In this document: positions 17,867-25,234 of the stretch, piece by piece
Numbering within the stretch: position 1 is the first letter of the stretch
Layout: every line of letters starts with the position of its first letter
Origin: Acidobacteriaceae bacterium
GTDB taxonomy: Bacteria > Acidobacteriota > Terriglobia > Terriglobales > Acidobacteriaceae
Reading direction: 5' to 3'
Assembly: GCA_003140785.1 (NCBI GenBank)
Contig: PLKY01000257.1
Span: 1 to 31,647 of the forward strand
Length of the DNA: 31,647 bases
The notes under the pieces: model-generated
Databases searched by the model: none
What the model saw: the letters and a program-made list of their open reading frames with translations, nothing else
Told to the model about the DNA's origin: nothing
Position numbers and translations under genes: made by a program

Positions 17867-19158
17867 TTGTCGTCTCCACCTTTTGCCGCGTCGGGTTTAT
17901 CGTCACCGGGCGCGCCGACCTTCACTCTCGTCCCATCGTCGAGTGCATATGCACCGGTGGTGATGACTGTATCCTTCGCAGTGATGCCGGAGATAATCTG
18001 CGCCTCTTTGTCGGACTGAATTCCCACTGTTACTGGGTGCTTGTGCGCATTGCCATCGGCACCAATCACCATCACATACTTGCCGCCATCTGCCGCGGTC
18101 TGGAGCGCCTCCACAGCTATAAGCAAAGCATTTTTTACCGTGCGGCCAGTGATTGAAGCGTGGACCGGGGTTCCGGCCTTCAAGAGATTCTTGGGATTGT
18201 CGACGCGCAGCCAAACCTCGACGGTAGTGCTTCCGGGATCCAAGGCCGGACTGATGAGAGAGACCTTTGCATCCACTGGATCTTCCAACCCAGGGACGCT
18301 GATCGTCGCGGCAGCCCCAACAGAAAGTTGCTGGGCCTGCACCTGCGCGATATGCAACTTGGCAATCAACGTCGAAGTTTCCATCACCGTAATCAGTGGC
18401 GTTCCCGCAGGCGCTGTCTCGCCCGCAAAGAGCGGACGATCCGTTACCGCACCATCGATGGGACTGCGAATTTCCGTATAGCCGAGCTGAGCCTGTGCGC
18501 CAAGGTACTTGCCCTTGGCGGAATCAAGCTGACCCTTCGCGGAGTCAAGCGCAGCCTTGTTGCTGGTCTTCTGCACGGATTCAAAGTGCTGCCTGGCGAT
18601 ATCGTAGGCAGCCTCGGCCTGCACCAGAGCTGCTTTCGCAGTATCCAGGTCGCGTCCGGGAATCGCTCCCTGCGCGAATAGTTGGGTGCGCGCGGCGACG
18701 ATACTTTGGTTCAAGTCGAGATTGGCCTTGGCTTGGGTCAGATCCAACTGTGCCTTGGAATAGTCCTCCGGAACACTTGCTTTCGTCGCGGTGTCGTATC
18801 CGGCTTTGGCAGCTGCGTATGTGCCCTCGTTGTCCAGGGCAGCCGCCGATAGGTCGTTGTTCTCGAGCGTGGCCAGCAATTCGCCGGCTTTCACGCGAGC
18901 GCCACGCTGGACGTAAAACTTCTTGACGGGTGCGGTGATCTTGGGGGAAATCGCGGCTTGAGCAAGCGGCGATAGCGTAGCGTCGGCGGCGATGATCTCG
19001 GAGATACTGCCCTGATGCGGCTGTGCGGCCTGCACGGTAACTTCCGGAACAGGCGCGGTGTCAGGCTTGTGACAGCCCCCCACGACCACCGACAGACCGC
19101 ATAGCAGACCGTATCTAAATAGGCGATTCGGTTTCGAGGGACTCGTTGTCGTGCGCAT
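17863..19158 (-). CDS. RND periplasmic adaptor (membrane-fusion) lipoprotein
   Basis: A 431-residue HlyD/AcrA-type adaptor linking the inner-membrane pump to the outer-membrane channel. The N-terminus has a lipoprotein signal ending VVVGGC, giving C29 as the likely lipid site. A biotinyl-lipoyl-like half (PVKKFYVQRGARVKAGELLA) is followed by a long Ala-rich alpha-hairpin (about 95-205), the returning half (GYTEIRSPIDGAVTDRPL), and a beta-barrel domain. The C-terminus is Lys/Asp-rich. It starts three bases after the TolC-like stop, with AGGAA within the end of that gene, and ends overlapping the GTG of the pump gene. Confidence 0.93.
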   Translation of the reverse strand: MRTTTSPSKPNRLFRYGLLCGLSVVVGGCHKPDTAPVPEVTVQAAQPHQGSISEIIAADATLSPLAQAAISPKITAPVKKFYVQRGARVKAGELLATLENNDLSAAALDNEGTYAAAKAGYDTATKASVPEDYSKAQLDLTQAKANLDLNQSIVAARTQLFAQGAIPGRDLDTAKAALVQAEAAYDIARQHFESVQKTSNKAALDSAKGQLDSAKGKYLGAQAQLGYTEIRSPIDGAVTDRPLFAGETAPAGTPLITVMETSTLIAKLHIAQVQAQQLSVGAAATISVPGLEDPVDAKVSLISPALDPGSTTVEVWLRVDNPKNLLKAGTPVHASITGRTVKNALLIAVEALQTAADGGKYVMVIGADGNAHKHPVTVGIQSDKEAQIISGITAKDTVITTGAYALDDGTRVKVGAPGDDKPDAAKGGDDK

Positions 19159-19161
19159 AGA

Positions 19162-20538
19162 TCAGATCGTTCCTGTGAGTATTTGCAGATTGGCCAAGGC
19201 GGTTTGATAGCGGAGCACCCCATCTTCCCGCGCAGTCTCCGCGGCTACGACAGAATTCTGCGCGTCCACGACCTCAAGCACGGTACCCTCACCAGCCGAG
19301 TAGCGGAGCCGTACGAGCCGCAGGCTTTCTCGCGCGGTTGCGACGCTCTGGTCGAGCGATTGGAGTTGATCTCGAGCCACGGTTGCCTCGCCGTAGTACT
19401 CATCCAAGTCCGCAACTAACCGCCGCTGTGTCGCTGTGAGCGTTACTTTTGCAGAGTCGCGCAACGCCGTTTTCTGCTTGATACGATCATGCGTCGAGAA
19501 CCAGTCCCAGACAGGAATATCGAGGGTCGCCGTAGCCGAGTAGCCAAGGTTACGTGCGCCATCTGGCCCATGCACTGCGAATTCGGGTGAGTCGATACCA
19601 TAGTTGAAGTTCAATCCCAGATCGGGCAGATAGGCGGCGCGAGCCGCGGTCACAGATAGATTTGCAGCATGCATCGAGGCTAGAGCGCTCTTGAGTTCAG
19701 CATTATTCTGCGCAGCGGCGGCCTCTATTTCTTCGCGTGTAGACAGCGGCACCGGGTTTGCAAAGTCCACCAATGTATAAGCGGCCTGCGGATCGGGGAA
19801 AAGCAAAACTGCCAGATCCAGTCGCGCCTTCTCACTTTGCAGCTTGGCGTCGGCAAATTCCCGTTCGCTCTGCTGCTGCTCCAACTGCGCCTTGACAACG
19901 TCAGCATGCGCGGCCTCGCGAGCATCTTCACGATGCTGGGTGAGCTCGGTGAAGCTGTTGGTCTCATCCAACGCGCGCTGCGCAATGGCCAACTTGTGGT
20001 TCGCGGACAGCGCGCTGTAATACAGGCTGGTAACCGTGACCACGAGGCCGCGACGCGCGATCTCGAGTTCAGCCGATGCGAAACGGGCGGCGGCCGAGGC
20101 TTGGGCGACGGCGGTTACTTGTTGCATGCCGATCGTCTCACTTACCACGCCTTGGCTGGTGTATTCGTGAACGCTGTTATTGGCGATGAACCTTGGAACG
20201 CTCGTCGTTGCCGCCGTGCTGGCATTGGCTGACTGGCTAGGTCCATGCGCCGGCTGTGTGTATAGGTATTGGTTGTGGTAAACCACGCTGGGTAACAATG
20301 CCGATCGGGCCAGCGAGCGGTCCAGGGCTGCGACCTTGGCAGATGCGACTGCAGCAGCAAAAGTGGGTTCGTTGGCCTTGACCCGCGCTATCGCGTCTTC
20401 CAGAGTAATTTGACCAGGCGAAACCGGTCCCGGCGTGGAGGCTTGCGACGCCGAGAGCTGCGTCTGTTGGCTCAACGAGGGAGCGACAACCAACACTGCG
20501 AGGCAGACTTGAAAAACGATAGAAGCAAGAATTCGCAT
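19162..20538 (-). CDS. TolC-like outer-membrane efflux protein
   Basis: A 458-residue outer-membrane efflux channel subunit (OEP family). The ATG at 20538 is chosen because it opens a clear signal peptide (MRILASIVFQVCLAVLVV, cleavage after APSLSQ). A TTG further up (20616) would overlap the preceding gene and put 26 unlikely residues ahead. Two long, Ala/Gln/Glu-rich helical repeats are visible, including ITLEDAIARVKANEPT near the start and VRLRYSAGEGTVLEVVDAQ near the end, both typical of the family. No strong ribosome site precedes it, so expression probably depends on the operon. It should pair with the adaptor and pump encoded next. Confidence 0.92.
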   Translation of the reverse strand: MRILASIVFQVCLAVLVVAPSLSQQTQLSASQASTPGPVSPGQITLEDAIARVKANEPTFAAAVASAKVAALDRSLARSALLPSVVYHNQYLYTQPAHGPSQSANASTAATTSVPRFIANNSVHEYTSQGVVSETIGMQQVTAVAQASAAARFASAELEIARRGLVVTVTSLYYSALSANHKLAIAQRALDETNSFTELTQHREDAREAAHADVVKAQLEQQQSEREFADAKLQSEKARLDLAVLLFPDPQAAYTLVDFANPVPLSTREEIEAAAAQNNAELKSALASMHAANLSVTAARAAYLPDLGLNFNYGIDSPEFAVHGPDGARNLGYSATATLDIPVWDWFSTHDRIKQKTALRDSAKVTLTATQRRLVADLDEYYGEATVARDQLQSLDQSVATARESLRLVRLRYSAGEGTVLEVVDAQNSVVAAETAREDGVLRYQTALANLQILTGTI

Positions 20539-20596
20539 AGTTGAAAGTGCGGCGAAGCTGCAAGTGGTAGCTCCAGCGTGTTGTTTCAAGTAGGAG

Positions 20597-21640
20597 CTAA
20601 TCGTTCCCGGCCACAATCACCGCGAAAGTGTCGGGCACGATTGCCGGACGAGGGCGGGGATTGGCGGCAGTGGCCGCTGGACGAGGACCGAACTGCGCTG
20701 TCACAACGTATATCTTTCCCGTAGTCCTGTCTAACGCCATGGTGCGTGCTCCCTGCTGAGTTGCCAGGTTTTGTAGCACTTTGTAGTCGCTCGTGCTGGC
20801 ATCGACGATTGTAACCGTACCTTCCCCATTGGAAGAGAAGGCAAGATTGGTCTTAGGATCGTATGCAGCGGCGTCCGGACCATTACCGATCGCCGGTGTT
20901 GCGATCACCTTGCCCGTATCGGCATCGACGACAGCCATCTTCTTTTCATCGCAGACAGCGAAGAGCCGCCGTCCGGCGCGATCAATCGCAAGGCCCGAAG
21001 GAGACTCGCACGGACTTACCGACCAGGTTGCTGTAACCTTGGGATCTTTTGCGTCCAGACGGACAATTTCGCTCTTGTCTTCGATATTGTCGAAGATGAA
21101 ACCCTTTCCGTCGGCGACCGGGAACTCCGGCTTCCCGGGCAACGGCACGGTTGCGATGACCTTTTGGGCAGCGGTGTCAATCACCGTGACATTACTGCTG
21201 CGCCCGTTAAAAGCCCAGACAGTCTTAGTTACCGGCTCGTAGACAATTCCATCGGGATTAGTGCCGGCAGGGATCGATGTTACCGTCTGCAGGCTGCTTC
21301 GATCGAAAACAACCACCGCGTTGGCGCCTCCGTCGCTGATGTAGCCATACTTTCTGGCGTCGTCCAGAGCGACGCCATGTGTTCCCTTAAGGCCGGTGAT
21401 GGCGCCAATCGATTTGCCGGTAGTAGCGTCGAGGACCTCGACTCGGCCGCCGTGCGTAATGTAAAGGCGGTTTGCGGCCGAATCGGCGGTGAGATAGTCC
21501 CATCCCCCTTCGCCTCCGACCTTCCAGCTGTCTTGAACGCGATAGCTCTTCTGCGCGAAAGCAGGAAGCGTAACGGCCAGGGTCATTGCTGCAAACAATC
21601 CGAGAACGCGGAAAGTGCGAATCACAAATGGCGATTTCAT
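20597..21640 (-). CDS. Secreted YVTN-type beta-propeller (YncE-like) protein
   Basis: A 347-residue periplasmic protein with a signal peptide (cleavage near LPAFAQ, about residue 30) and repeated propeller blades of the YncE/YVTN class, visible as recurring VAVVDADTGKVIATPAIG-like and VFDRSSLQTVTSIPAGTNPD-like units of about 40 residues. Such propellers act as binding or scaffold modules; no active site can be named. GGAG stands seven bases before the start. It sits between the sensor kinase and the efflux genes, 58 bases before the TolC-like gene, which suggests a role in sensing or supplying the efflux substrate, but this is inference. Confidence 0.88.
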   Translation of the reverse strand: MKSPFVIRTFRVLGLFAAMTLAVTLPAFAQKSYRVQDSWKVGGEGGWDYLTADSAANRLYITHGGRVEVLDATTGKSIGAITGLKGTHGVALDDARKYGYISDGGANAVVVFDRSSLQTVTSIPAGTNPDGIVYEPVTKTVWAFNGRSSNVTVIDTAAQKVIATVPLPGKPEFPVADGKGFIFDNIEDKSEIVRLDAKDPKVTATWSVSPCESPSGLAIDRAGRRLFAVCDEKKMAVVDADTGKVIATPAIGNGPDAAAYDPKTNLAFSSNGEGTVTIVDASTSDYKVLQNLATQQGARTMALDRTTGKIYVVTAQFGPRPAATAANPRPRPAIVPDTFAVIVAGND

Positions 21641-21686
21641 GCCGGTCTCCAGTGCAACGCGGCAGGGTCGTCTACCGCTGCTGGTA

Positions 21687-21719
21687 ACTATTTCATAGCA
21701 ACCTTAAGTGGGCCTGAAG
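21687..21719 (-). promoter_or_regulatory. PmrA-box-like direct repeat before the propeller/efflux genes
   Basis: Read on the minus strand, CTTCAG-N5-CTTAAG (plus-strand 21703-21719) has an 11-base period like the CTTAAT-N5-CTTAAT site of PmrA-type OmpR-family regulators. Ten bases downstream lies AATAGT (plus-strand 21687-21692), a possible -10 hexamer. It is in the 91-base gap between the kinase stop and the propeller start, so it could drive the efflux genes separately from the regulator genes. Confidence 0.35.
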
Positions 21720-21731
21720 AGACTTGAAGAA

Positions 21732-23192
21732 TTATTGGGCAATCATGGAAGGATACGAAGCCGTATGTGCAAGTGGAAGCCTCACTACGACGGTAGTTCC
21801 GCGGGCGACTTTGCTCTGGATTTCGATGGACCCTCCGCACTTATCGACAACGGCTTTGCAGATTGCGAGCCCGAGGCCGGTTCCCCCGGTCTTTCTGCTG
21901 CGTGATGGTTCAGCGCGCGAGAACCGCTCAAAGATATGAGGAAGACTTTCAGCAGGGATACCCTCGCCTTGGTCGCGGATTTTGATCCGTGCTTGAGAGT
22001 CTTCTTGCTCGATCTCTACGTTGATCGCCGAATTCGGCGGAGCGTGCTGCAGGGCATTTAGCAATAGATTCGAGCAAAGCAGCTTGAACTGCTCTGCTTC
22101 AACGTTGGCCGTCAGAGAGGCGTTGCCTTGGATCAGAATCGGAATCTGGCCGAGCTGGGTCATCGTATCGAACTCCAGCACGACCTCACGCATGCACTGA
22201 ACAACGTCGGTTTGGAGAGAGGCAGGATTGACTGCGTCGCTTTCCTCAACGCGCGCCAGCGTCAGCATCTGAGCCACGATGCCCTCCATGCGCCCACAAT
22301 CCGCCAAGCACCGTTCCAGTCCGGCCTGGTATTCGAGAGGAGTTCTTTCTTTCATACTCAGCAGTTGCAGTGAGGACTTCACAACCGCAACACCGGTTTT
22401 CAACTCGTGCGCCGCATCGCCCACAAATCGCCTTTGCTGTTCGAATGACCGTTGAAGGCTATGCAGGAGCACCTCGAGAGCCGAGACCAGCGGAGCAAGC
22501 TCTTTGGTTATTTTGGCTTTTTCCGGCGGCAGAAAGGTCCACGAGGACACGGACACTTTTGAAGCAGCGGTTGCCAGCTCACGCAACGGCCCCAGTCCGA
22601 GATTCATGAGCCAGGACATCAGAATGCCGGTACACGCCAGCACCAACAGGCTGCTGATCGCATAAAAGCTCACTGTGCGCAGGATTGCTCCCCACACGCG
22701 CTTCATTGAGGAGCCATAATAGACCGTTACGTATCGCCGAATGCCACCGCCCTTGTCGCCAGGATCGACGATGCGCAACCCCTGCATGCGAATCACGCGG
22801 TACGTCTTGCCATGGATGGTGGTTTGATAGAAAGCCTCCTGCCCGTCCTCATGGCTTTCGACCCTCATCTGTTCATTCTGACCAGGCACCGAGTTTCCCG
22901 CCCAGTTTGGGGAACGGCCCAAAAGCCTGCCGCTCGCGTCCGTGACCTGATAAATATCGTCCGGCGGCACCGTCGTTTCAGTTCCGTCCAGCATGACGTT
23001 GTCGCTCGCGTCCTCAGCGTCCTGCACCGCCCCAAGCATGGAGTCGGCCCGCCCACGCAGCAGTACGTCAAAGGCACGGAAATGAACATGCCGCTCATAG
23101 ACGAGTGCAAGCGATGTGACGCAAAGCGCCGAGATCAGCTCTATCAGCAGGACCGTGGCGATCAGTCTCCGGGTAATGGAATAGGACTTCAT
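21732..23192 (-). CDS. Sensor histidine kinase
   Basis: A 486-residue membrane histidine kinase. Membrane segments lie at about 9-31 and 173-196 around a periplasmic sensor region of about 140 residues, followed by HAMP (about 197-250). The dimerisation/phosphoacceptor box is FVGDAAHELKTGVAVVK with H262; Gly replaces the usual Pro after Lys-Thr. The ATPase has an N-box (NLLLNALQHAPP), G1 (DQGEGIP), F-box (FERFSR) and G2 (GGTGLGLAI), so it should be active. Its ATG overlaps the response-regulator stop (ATGA), making the pair translationally coupled. The signal is unknown; the efflux genes downstream suggest a toxic or envelope-active compound. Confidence 0.94.
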   Translation of the reverse strand: MKSYSITRRLIATVLLIELISALCVTSLALVYERHVHFRAFDVLLRGRADSMLGAVQDAEDASDNVMLDGTETTVPPDDIYQVTDASGRLLGRSPNWAGNSVPGQNEQMRVESHEDGQEAFYQTTIHGKTYRVIRMQGLRIVDPGDKGGGIRRYVTVYYGSSMKRVWGAILRTVSFYAISSLLVLACTGILMSWLMNLGLGPLRELATAASKVSVSSWTFLPPEKAKITKELAPLVSALEVLLHSLQRSFEQQRRFVGDAAHELKTGVAVVKSSLQLLSMKERTPLEYQAGLERCLADCGRMEGIVAQMLTLARVEESDAVNPASLQTDVVQCMREVVLEFDTMTQLGQIPILIQGNASLTANVEAEQFKLLCSNLLLNALQHAPPNSAINVEIEQEDSQARIKIRDQGEGIPAESLPHIFERFSRAEPSRSRKTGGTGLGLAICKAVVDKCGGSIEIQSKVARGTTVVVRLPLAHTASYPSMIAQ

Positions 23193-23878
23193 TCTTCATT
23201 CGCCCTGGTGACGAGCAGACGATAACCGCGTCCGCGCAATGTCTCAATGCTGGATTGTTGCTCGTTTCCGCCGAGTTTCTTGCGCAGATTTGAGACGTGC
23301 ACTTCGATTACATTCGAGTGGTGTTCCCAGTTGTAGTCGTAAAGGTGCTCCAGAAGTTCGCGCTTGGAAATGATGACTCGTGGACGATGCATCAGATATT
23401 CGAGTATTCGATATTCCATAGGAGAGAGAGTGATTGCCTCTCCCGCTCTATGCACCGTTTGCTCTAAAGTGCTTACAACCAGGTCACCCGCGCTTAGGGT
23501 CGGATGCGCTACACCCTTTCCTCGGCGAATGAGAGCCTTAGCGCGCGCGAGCAGCTCGCCGAGGTCGAATGGCTTGCTGAGATAATCGTCTGCTCCCGCG
23601 TTCAACAAACTAATGGTCGATGTAACTTCACCTACTGCGGTGAGTATAAGAACCGGCGTTTCATCTTTGCCTGTCCGCAGACGTTTAAGAACACTGATTC
23701 CGTCGAGCTTGGGTAGCATGAGATCGAGAATGATCAGGTCATAGCAGCGATTCTCGGCGAGTGAGGCTCCCGTGACGCCGTCTTCAGCGCAGTCCACAGC
23801 GAAGCCAGGACCTTCCCGTAGAGCGGACGCCACATTTTCAGCGAGCCGGACTTCGTCCTCGATAAGCAGTACGCGCAT
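23189..23878 (-). CDS. OmpR/PhoB-family response regulator
   Basis: A 229-residue response regulator with a receiver domain (acidic E7-D8, phospho-acceptor D52 in IILDLMLPKLDG, T80, K102 in LSKPFD) and a C-terminal winged-helix DNA-binding domain (SPMEYRILEYLMHRP, SNVIEVHVSNLRKKLG, TLRGRGYRLL). The start at 23878 is chosen because MRVLLIEDE is the normal beginning of the receiver fold; 26 codons further upstream are open but not expected in the family. No Shine-Dalgarno sequence is visible; a -10-like GATAAT only six bases before the ATG hints at a leaderless message. First gene of the operon with kinase, propeller and RND efflux. Confidence 0.94.
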   Translation of the reverse strand: MRVLLIEDEVRLAENVASALREGPGFAVDCAEDGVTGASLAENRCYDLIILDLMLPKLDGISVLKRLRTGKDETPVLILTAVGEVTSTISLLNAGADDYLSKPFDLGELLARAKALIRRGKGVAHPTLSAGDLVVSTLEQTVHRAGEAITLSPMEYRILEYLMHRPRVIISKRELLEHLYDYNWEHHSNVIEVHVSNLRKKLGGNEQQSSIETLRGRGYRLLVTRANEE

Positions 23879-23884
23879 GGAACG

Positions 23885-23918
23885 ATTATCTATCGGTCCA
23901 GATGAAGGCACCCTTAAG
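23885..23918 (-). promoter_or_regulatory. PmrA-box-like repeat and -10 before the response regulator
   Basis: On the minus strand, CTTAAG-N5-CTTCAT (plus-strand 23902-23918) is a direct repeat with 11-base period. Eleven bases later comes GATAAT (plus-strand 23885-23890), so the repeat covers the -35 area, where PmrA-type regulators bind. A matching element stands before the propeller gene. Likely autoregulatory site; unproven. Confidence 0.4.
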
Positions 23919-24138
23919 GCCGGAGTGCTACCGGCCCTCGGCGCGTTCTTTCTCATTCTGTCTTGCTTGGAGAAGTTGCGCGCTGCGCGGCGCCGATGGC
24001 GTGGCAGCTCGAGGAGCTCCGGCTACGCAAAGTACTCCTGAGCAGGCGATTCAGTGAAAAGACCCAGTGTCGCTACAATTTTCGCTACAGTTGAATTTCA
24101 ACTCTTGGTGAGTTTGAAGATTAACTCTTTGAAAGGAT

Positions 24139-24213
24139 TGGAGGCGCGGGTCGGGATCGAACCGACGCATAAAGGTTTTGCAGACCTCTCCCTTACCACT
24201 TGGGTACCGCGCC
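24139..24213 (-). tRNA. tRNA-Cys (GCA anticodon)
   Basis: A complete cloverleaf can be drawn on the minus strand: acceptor GGCGCGG/CCGCGCC, anticodon loop CTGCAAA with GCA at plus-strand 24179-24181, T-stem GTCGG/CCGAC around TTCGATC, discriminator U and an encoded CCA end (24139-24141). U73 and GCA are cysteine identity elements. It follows tRNA-Gly by 71 bases and is probably on the same transcript. Confidence 0.95.
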
Positions 24214-24235
24214 TCGGCAGGGCTGTCTTTTCCAG

Positions 24236-24284
24236 GATCGCTCCACACCGCCGTAGCCAGTCCGGCTGGCGCCGGAGGGCGATC
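24236..24284 (-). other. Nested hairpin in the tRNA-Gly/tRNA-Cys spacer
   Basis: The spacer can fold into an outer stem GATCGCTCC (24236-24244) with GGAGGGCGATC (24274-24284, two-base bulge) enclosing an inner GCCAG/CTGGC stem (24256-24260 with 24266-24270). It has no T-run, so it is more likely a processing structure than a terminator. Confidence 0.4.
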
Positions 24285-24359
24285 TGGAGCGGGAGACGAG
24301 ACTTGAACTCGCGACCCTCGCCTTGGCAAGGCGATGCTCTACCACTGAGCTACTCCCGC
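24285..24359 (-). tRNA. tRNA-Gly (GCC anticodon)
   Basis: A full cloverleaf on the minus strand: acceptor GCGGGAG/CTCCCGC, D-arm AGCTCAGTGGTAGAGC, anticodon stem TCGCC/GGCGA with loop TTGCCAA (GCC at plus-strand 24325-24327), T-loop GTTCAAGTC, and encoded CCA (24285-24287). First gene of the two-tRNA unit, eight bases after the expected transcription start. Confidence 0.96.
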
Positions 24360-24373
24360 TTAACGCAGATTCG

Positions 24374-24403
24374 AGTATACCGGGCCGTCTGAAAGCAGGT
24401 CAA
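24374..24403 (-). promoter_or_regulatory. Sigma-70 promoter of the tRNA-Gly/tRNA-Cys unit
   Basis: On the minus strand, -35 TTGACC (plus-strand 24398-24403), an 18-base spacer and -10 TATACT (24374-24379) lie just before tRNA-Gly. The TGA stop of the ABC ATPase gene (24400-24402) is inside the -35 hexamer. Confidence 0.7.
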
Positions 24404-25155
24404 ACCGCCGTGGAAGCTCCGCGTACGCCGTTGCTGATGGCCGAGCCGGCTCCCGCTCCGGCCTCGATCCGAACGATTTCTCCATCGCGCATGTGTAGGA
24501 TTCGGCCGGCGATGGCTGCAGCCTCCGGATTGTGCGTGATCATGAGCGTGGTCTGCCCCAATTCGCGGTTCGAGCGCTGCAGCATCTCCAGCACGGCTTC
24601 GGAGTTTTTGGTGTCCAGGTTGCCGGTGGGTTCATCGGCCAGCACGATGGCAGGCCGGGTAATCAGTGCGCGCGCAATCGCTACGCGCTGCTGCTCGCCA
24701 CCGCTCAGTTCCGAAGGCCGGTGCTGCAGCCGTCCCTGAATCGACAGCAGGTCGCTCAAATGATCGAGATACGCCCGATCCAATGGCTCCTTGCGCCCAC
24801 TGATTTCATAGGCAATCTCGATATTGCCCATCGCCGAGAGGGTTGGCAGCAGATTGAATTTCTGAAAGACGAAACCAATGCGGCGCTTGCGCAGGCGCGT
24901 GCGTTCGGCGTCATTCAGGCTGGCAAAATCGATTCCGTCAATGACGACGCGCCCTTCCGTCGCTCGCGTCAGTCCGCCCAGTAGATAGAAAAGCGTCGAT
25001 TTGCCGGAGCCCGAAGGCCCCACGACGGCGACAAACTCGCCCGCGGCCACCTCAAACGACACGCCCCGTAAGGCGGAGACCTGGATGCGTCCCGCGGAAT
25101 AGACCTTGGTCAGTTTGTCGGCAAGAATGATCGGCGAGGACGCTGCGGACGGCAC
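24400..25155 (-). CDS. ABC transporter ATP-binding protein (LolD/MacB type)
   Basis: A roughly 251-residue ATPase of the LolD/MacB/FtsE-like group that powers lipoprotein release or macrolide/peptide export with FtsX-type permeases. Seen in order: LTKVYSAGR near the start, Walker A GPSGSGKST (about 46-54), Q-loop FVFQKFNLLPTLSA, signature LSGGEQQRVAIARAL, Walker B VLADEPTGNLD, and the switch His in MITHNPEA. The start is uncertain: GTG at 25155 gives the usual N-terminus, but an ATG at 25236 in the same frame would add 27 residues and touch the start of the divergent gene. No permease gene is in the window, so the partner must be elsewhere. Its stop codon lies within the tRNA promoter. Confidence 0.88.
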   Translation of the reverse strand: MPSAASSPIILADKLTKVYSAGRIQVSALRGVSFEVAAGEFVAVVGPSGSGKSTLFYLLGGLTRATEGRVVIDGIDFASLNDAERTRLRKRRIGFVFQKFNLLPTLSAMGNIEIAYEISGRKEPLDRAYLDHLSDLLSIQGRLQHRPSELSGGEQQRVAIARALITRPAIVLADEPTGNLDTKNSEAVLEMLQRSNRELGQTTLMITHNPEAAAIAGRILHMRDGEIVRIEAGAGAGSAISNGVRGASTAV

Positions 25156-25234
25156 AAGCAGTATTGTAACTGCCGCGCCCGCTCGCTCTCGTAGAATGGA
25201 AGTTGAACCAATCTCAGCGCAGGATTCCCCAGGC

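Noticed and set aside
20539..20616. Longer TTG start for the TolC-like protein
   Set aside because: It would overlap the propeller gene and bury the signal peptide behind 26 residues without hydrophobic character.
24070..24102. TCGCTACA repeated 12 bases apart and palindrome GTTGAATTTCAAC next to tRNA-Cys
   Set aside because: A tRNA-flanking repeat raised the idea of an integration site, but there is no integrase, no displaced tRNA end and no foreign-looking genes; the repeats are short enough for chance.
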